A DNA stretch of 64,000 nt from Ruminococcus sp. (GTDB taxonomy: Bacteria; Bacillota; Clostridia; Oscillospirales; Ruminococcaceae): positions 1 to 64,000 of the forward strand of contig JAGAJO010000008.1 in assembly GCA_017626015.1 (NCBI GenBank), given 5' to 3'. The notes beneath the pieces were generated by a model. That model saw nothing but the letters and a program-made list of their open reading frames with translations. It did not search any database and was not told the DNA's origin. A program made the position numbers and the translations under genes. Each line of letters starts with the position of its first letter. Within the stretch, counting starts at the first letter, position 1. Of the stretch, positions 63,237 to 64,000 are shown in pieces.

Positions 63237-63548
63237 AATACAACCTCCGGTTTATTTTCCGGCATTTTGCTTGCCGGAGCAATTTATTATATTCTAGCAC
63301 ATTATGTGTGATTTTGCAATAGTTTTTTTGAATCTGCCGCAGAAATCAAAACGTCGTATTTTTGTACGGAATATATACAAAGTAGGGGCGGCTGATAGCC
63401 GCCCCTACAAAATCGCCGGATTTTGACATTGTAATTTTATAAATTGATTTCCGTGTGCATATGCCGAAACGTTCCGGAATTGATGCGGCGGCAAACAATA
63501 ACAAGTATGCGTCAGGCAGTCATACATTTTTTGTTATAATATCTCATA
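63237..63548. other. Intergenic region with a REP-like palindrome
   Basis: No gene is seen. TAGGGGCGGCT-GAT-AGCCGCCCCTA at 63384-63408 is a perfect hairpin of the kind dispersed between genes in many gut Firmicutes. It is not followed by a T run. Confidence 0.6.
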
Positions 63549-63549
63549 A

Positions 63550-63575
63550 CAAAAAGCAGCCCGAAGGCTGCTTTG
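63550..63575 (-). terminator. Intrinsic terminator of the partial membrane protein gene
   Basis: AAAGCAGCC pairs with GGCTGCTTT around CGAA and continues into a T run on the minus strand. Confidence 0.85.
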
Positions 63576-63579
63576 TATA

Positions 63580-64000
63580 TCAGTAGAATCTGTTCTTAGC
63601 ACGTTTTATAATGATTATGATACCGACGATCACGGCGACTCCTAGAATGCCGAAGCCAATATACATGATAACTACCTTTGCGCTTGTTTTTTCCTCTTTG
63701 TTTTCGTCAAGGCTTACCGTATTGTCCTTTTTCTTTACCTTGAGTCCCTGAACGATCTCCTGCGGCTTGGCATTTGCGTTATATCCGTCAAGGTTTGCTA
63801 CCTGCTTGCCTGTCTGGGTCGTAACTGTAAAATTATCAATGTAAAGTATGTCGATCTCCTTGGTCTTTTTTATCAGAGGAACAACCACAACGAGCTTTTC
63901 TGCGCCGATCTCCTGTGCAATGCTCATTACGCCCTTTGCATACTGGGTCGTATTGTTTGCGTCCGTATCATTGTACTGGAGTCTCAGCTCGGTGCTGTCA
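63580..64000 (-). CDS. Membrane-anchored extracellular protein, 3' part only
   Basis: The reading frame is open to the edge of the window, so the start lies beyond 64000. The visible 140 residues begin STELRLQYNDTDANNTTQYA, have a beta-rich domain (EKLVVVVPLIKKTKEIDILY, DNFTVTTQTGKQVANLDGYN), a polar linker and a C-terminal membrane segment (VIMYIGFGILGVAVIVGIII) with a basic tail, KRAKNRFY. It is therefore a C-terminally anchored surface protein. I do not recognise the family. Confidence 0.75.
   Translation of the reverse strand, partial: DSTELRLQYNDTDANNTTQYAKGVMSIAQEIGAEKLVVVVPLIKKTKEIDILYIDNFTVTTQTGKQVANLDGYNANAKPQEIVQGLKVKKKDNTVSLDENKEEKTSAKVVIMYIGFGILGVAVIVGIIIIIKRAKNRFY

Overview
The window reads as a chromosome segment of a low-to-mid-GC anaerobic Firmicute of the Ruminococcus type (Oscillospiraceae). 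Evidence is the housekeeping order rpsL-rpsG-fusA-tuf and recR-ybaB-dnaX-SRP RNA, the AAGGAGG-type ribosome sites, the TTGACA/TATAAT promoters with 17-bp spacers, and a plant- and host-glycan sugar economy: intracellular cellobiose phosphorylase, a GH32 fructanase with a GH26 mannanase-type lipoprotein, an L-fucose pathway, a serpin, and fermentation through pyruvate formate-lyase. The species assignment is inference.

Layout. 0-0.7 kb: remnants of an IS66-type element. 0.7-4.5 kb: a minus-strand redox operon (acetyltransferase, FMN reductase, flavodoxin/aldo-keto reductase lipoprotein) facing a divergent LysR regulator. 4.7-6.8 kb: esterase and MATE exporter. 7.2-12.1 kb: fructokinase-GH26-GH32 operon controlled by a divergent LacI regulator with two palindromic operators. 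12.1-14.1 kb: decayed ORFs, a flavodoxin and an XRE regulator. 14.3-17.3 kb: pheA, ispF, eno. 17.5-21.1 kb: a pyruvate formate-lyase locus in which the enzyme core, a small Cys-rich protein and the glycyl-radical domain are three separate genes, followed by the activating enzyme. 21.3-25.9 kb: str operon and tuf. 26.0-30.7 kb: CPBP protein, tadA, then recR, ybaB, dnaX and SRP RNA on the minus strand. 30.9-32.2 kb: CheY/CheX-like pair. 32.3-36.1 kb: tRNA-Leu, secG, GNAT, rnr. 36.1-38.5 kb: a secreted V8-type protease and a lipoprotein whose C-terminus seems to have been replaced by an insertion. 38.8-41.2 kb: cellobiose phosphorylase. 41.3-42.9 kb: AT-rich accessory pair (HNH protein and an acidic, glycine-zipper protein). 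43.1-46.7 kb and 55.5-59.2 kb: two related GntR(YtrA)-ABC transporter modules. 46.7-49.2 kb: DUF4173-type membrane protein and a DUF2975/HTH pair. 49.5-54.0 kb: fucose catabolic operon. 54.3-55.1 kb: GyrI-like protein and tRNA-Ala. 59.5-64.0 kb: zinc-ribbon membrane protein, serpin, sugar isomerase-family protein and a partial membrane-anchored protein.

The strongest candidate for something unusual is the split pyruvate formate-lyase. The core (692 aa) keeps the Cys-Cys pair but stops where the glycyl-radical domain should begin. That domain (with RVSGYAVNF) is an independent 83-aa gene with its own start and ribosome site, and between the two lies a 72-aa protein that resembles the start of the same domain but ends in a Cys-rich tail. 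Other structural observations are three copies of a roughly 190-230-bp intergenic repeat (4.5, 27.7 and 54.1 kb), a MITE-like element at 55.3 kb, and a 28-bp duplicated footprint that brackets the protease/lipoprotein insertion. Nothing here was checked against a database; family names rest on motifs read by eye.
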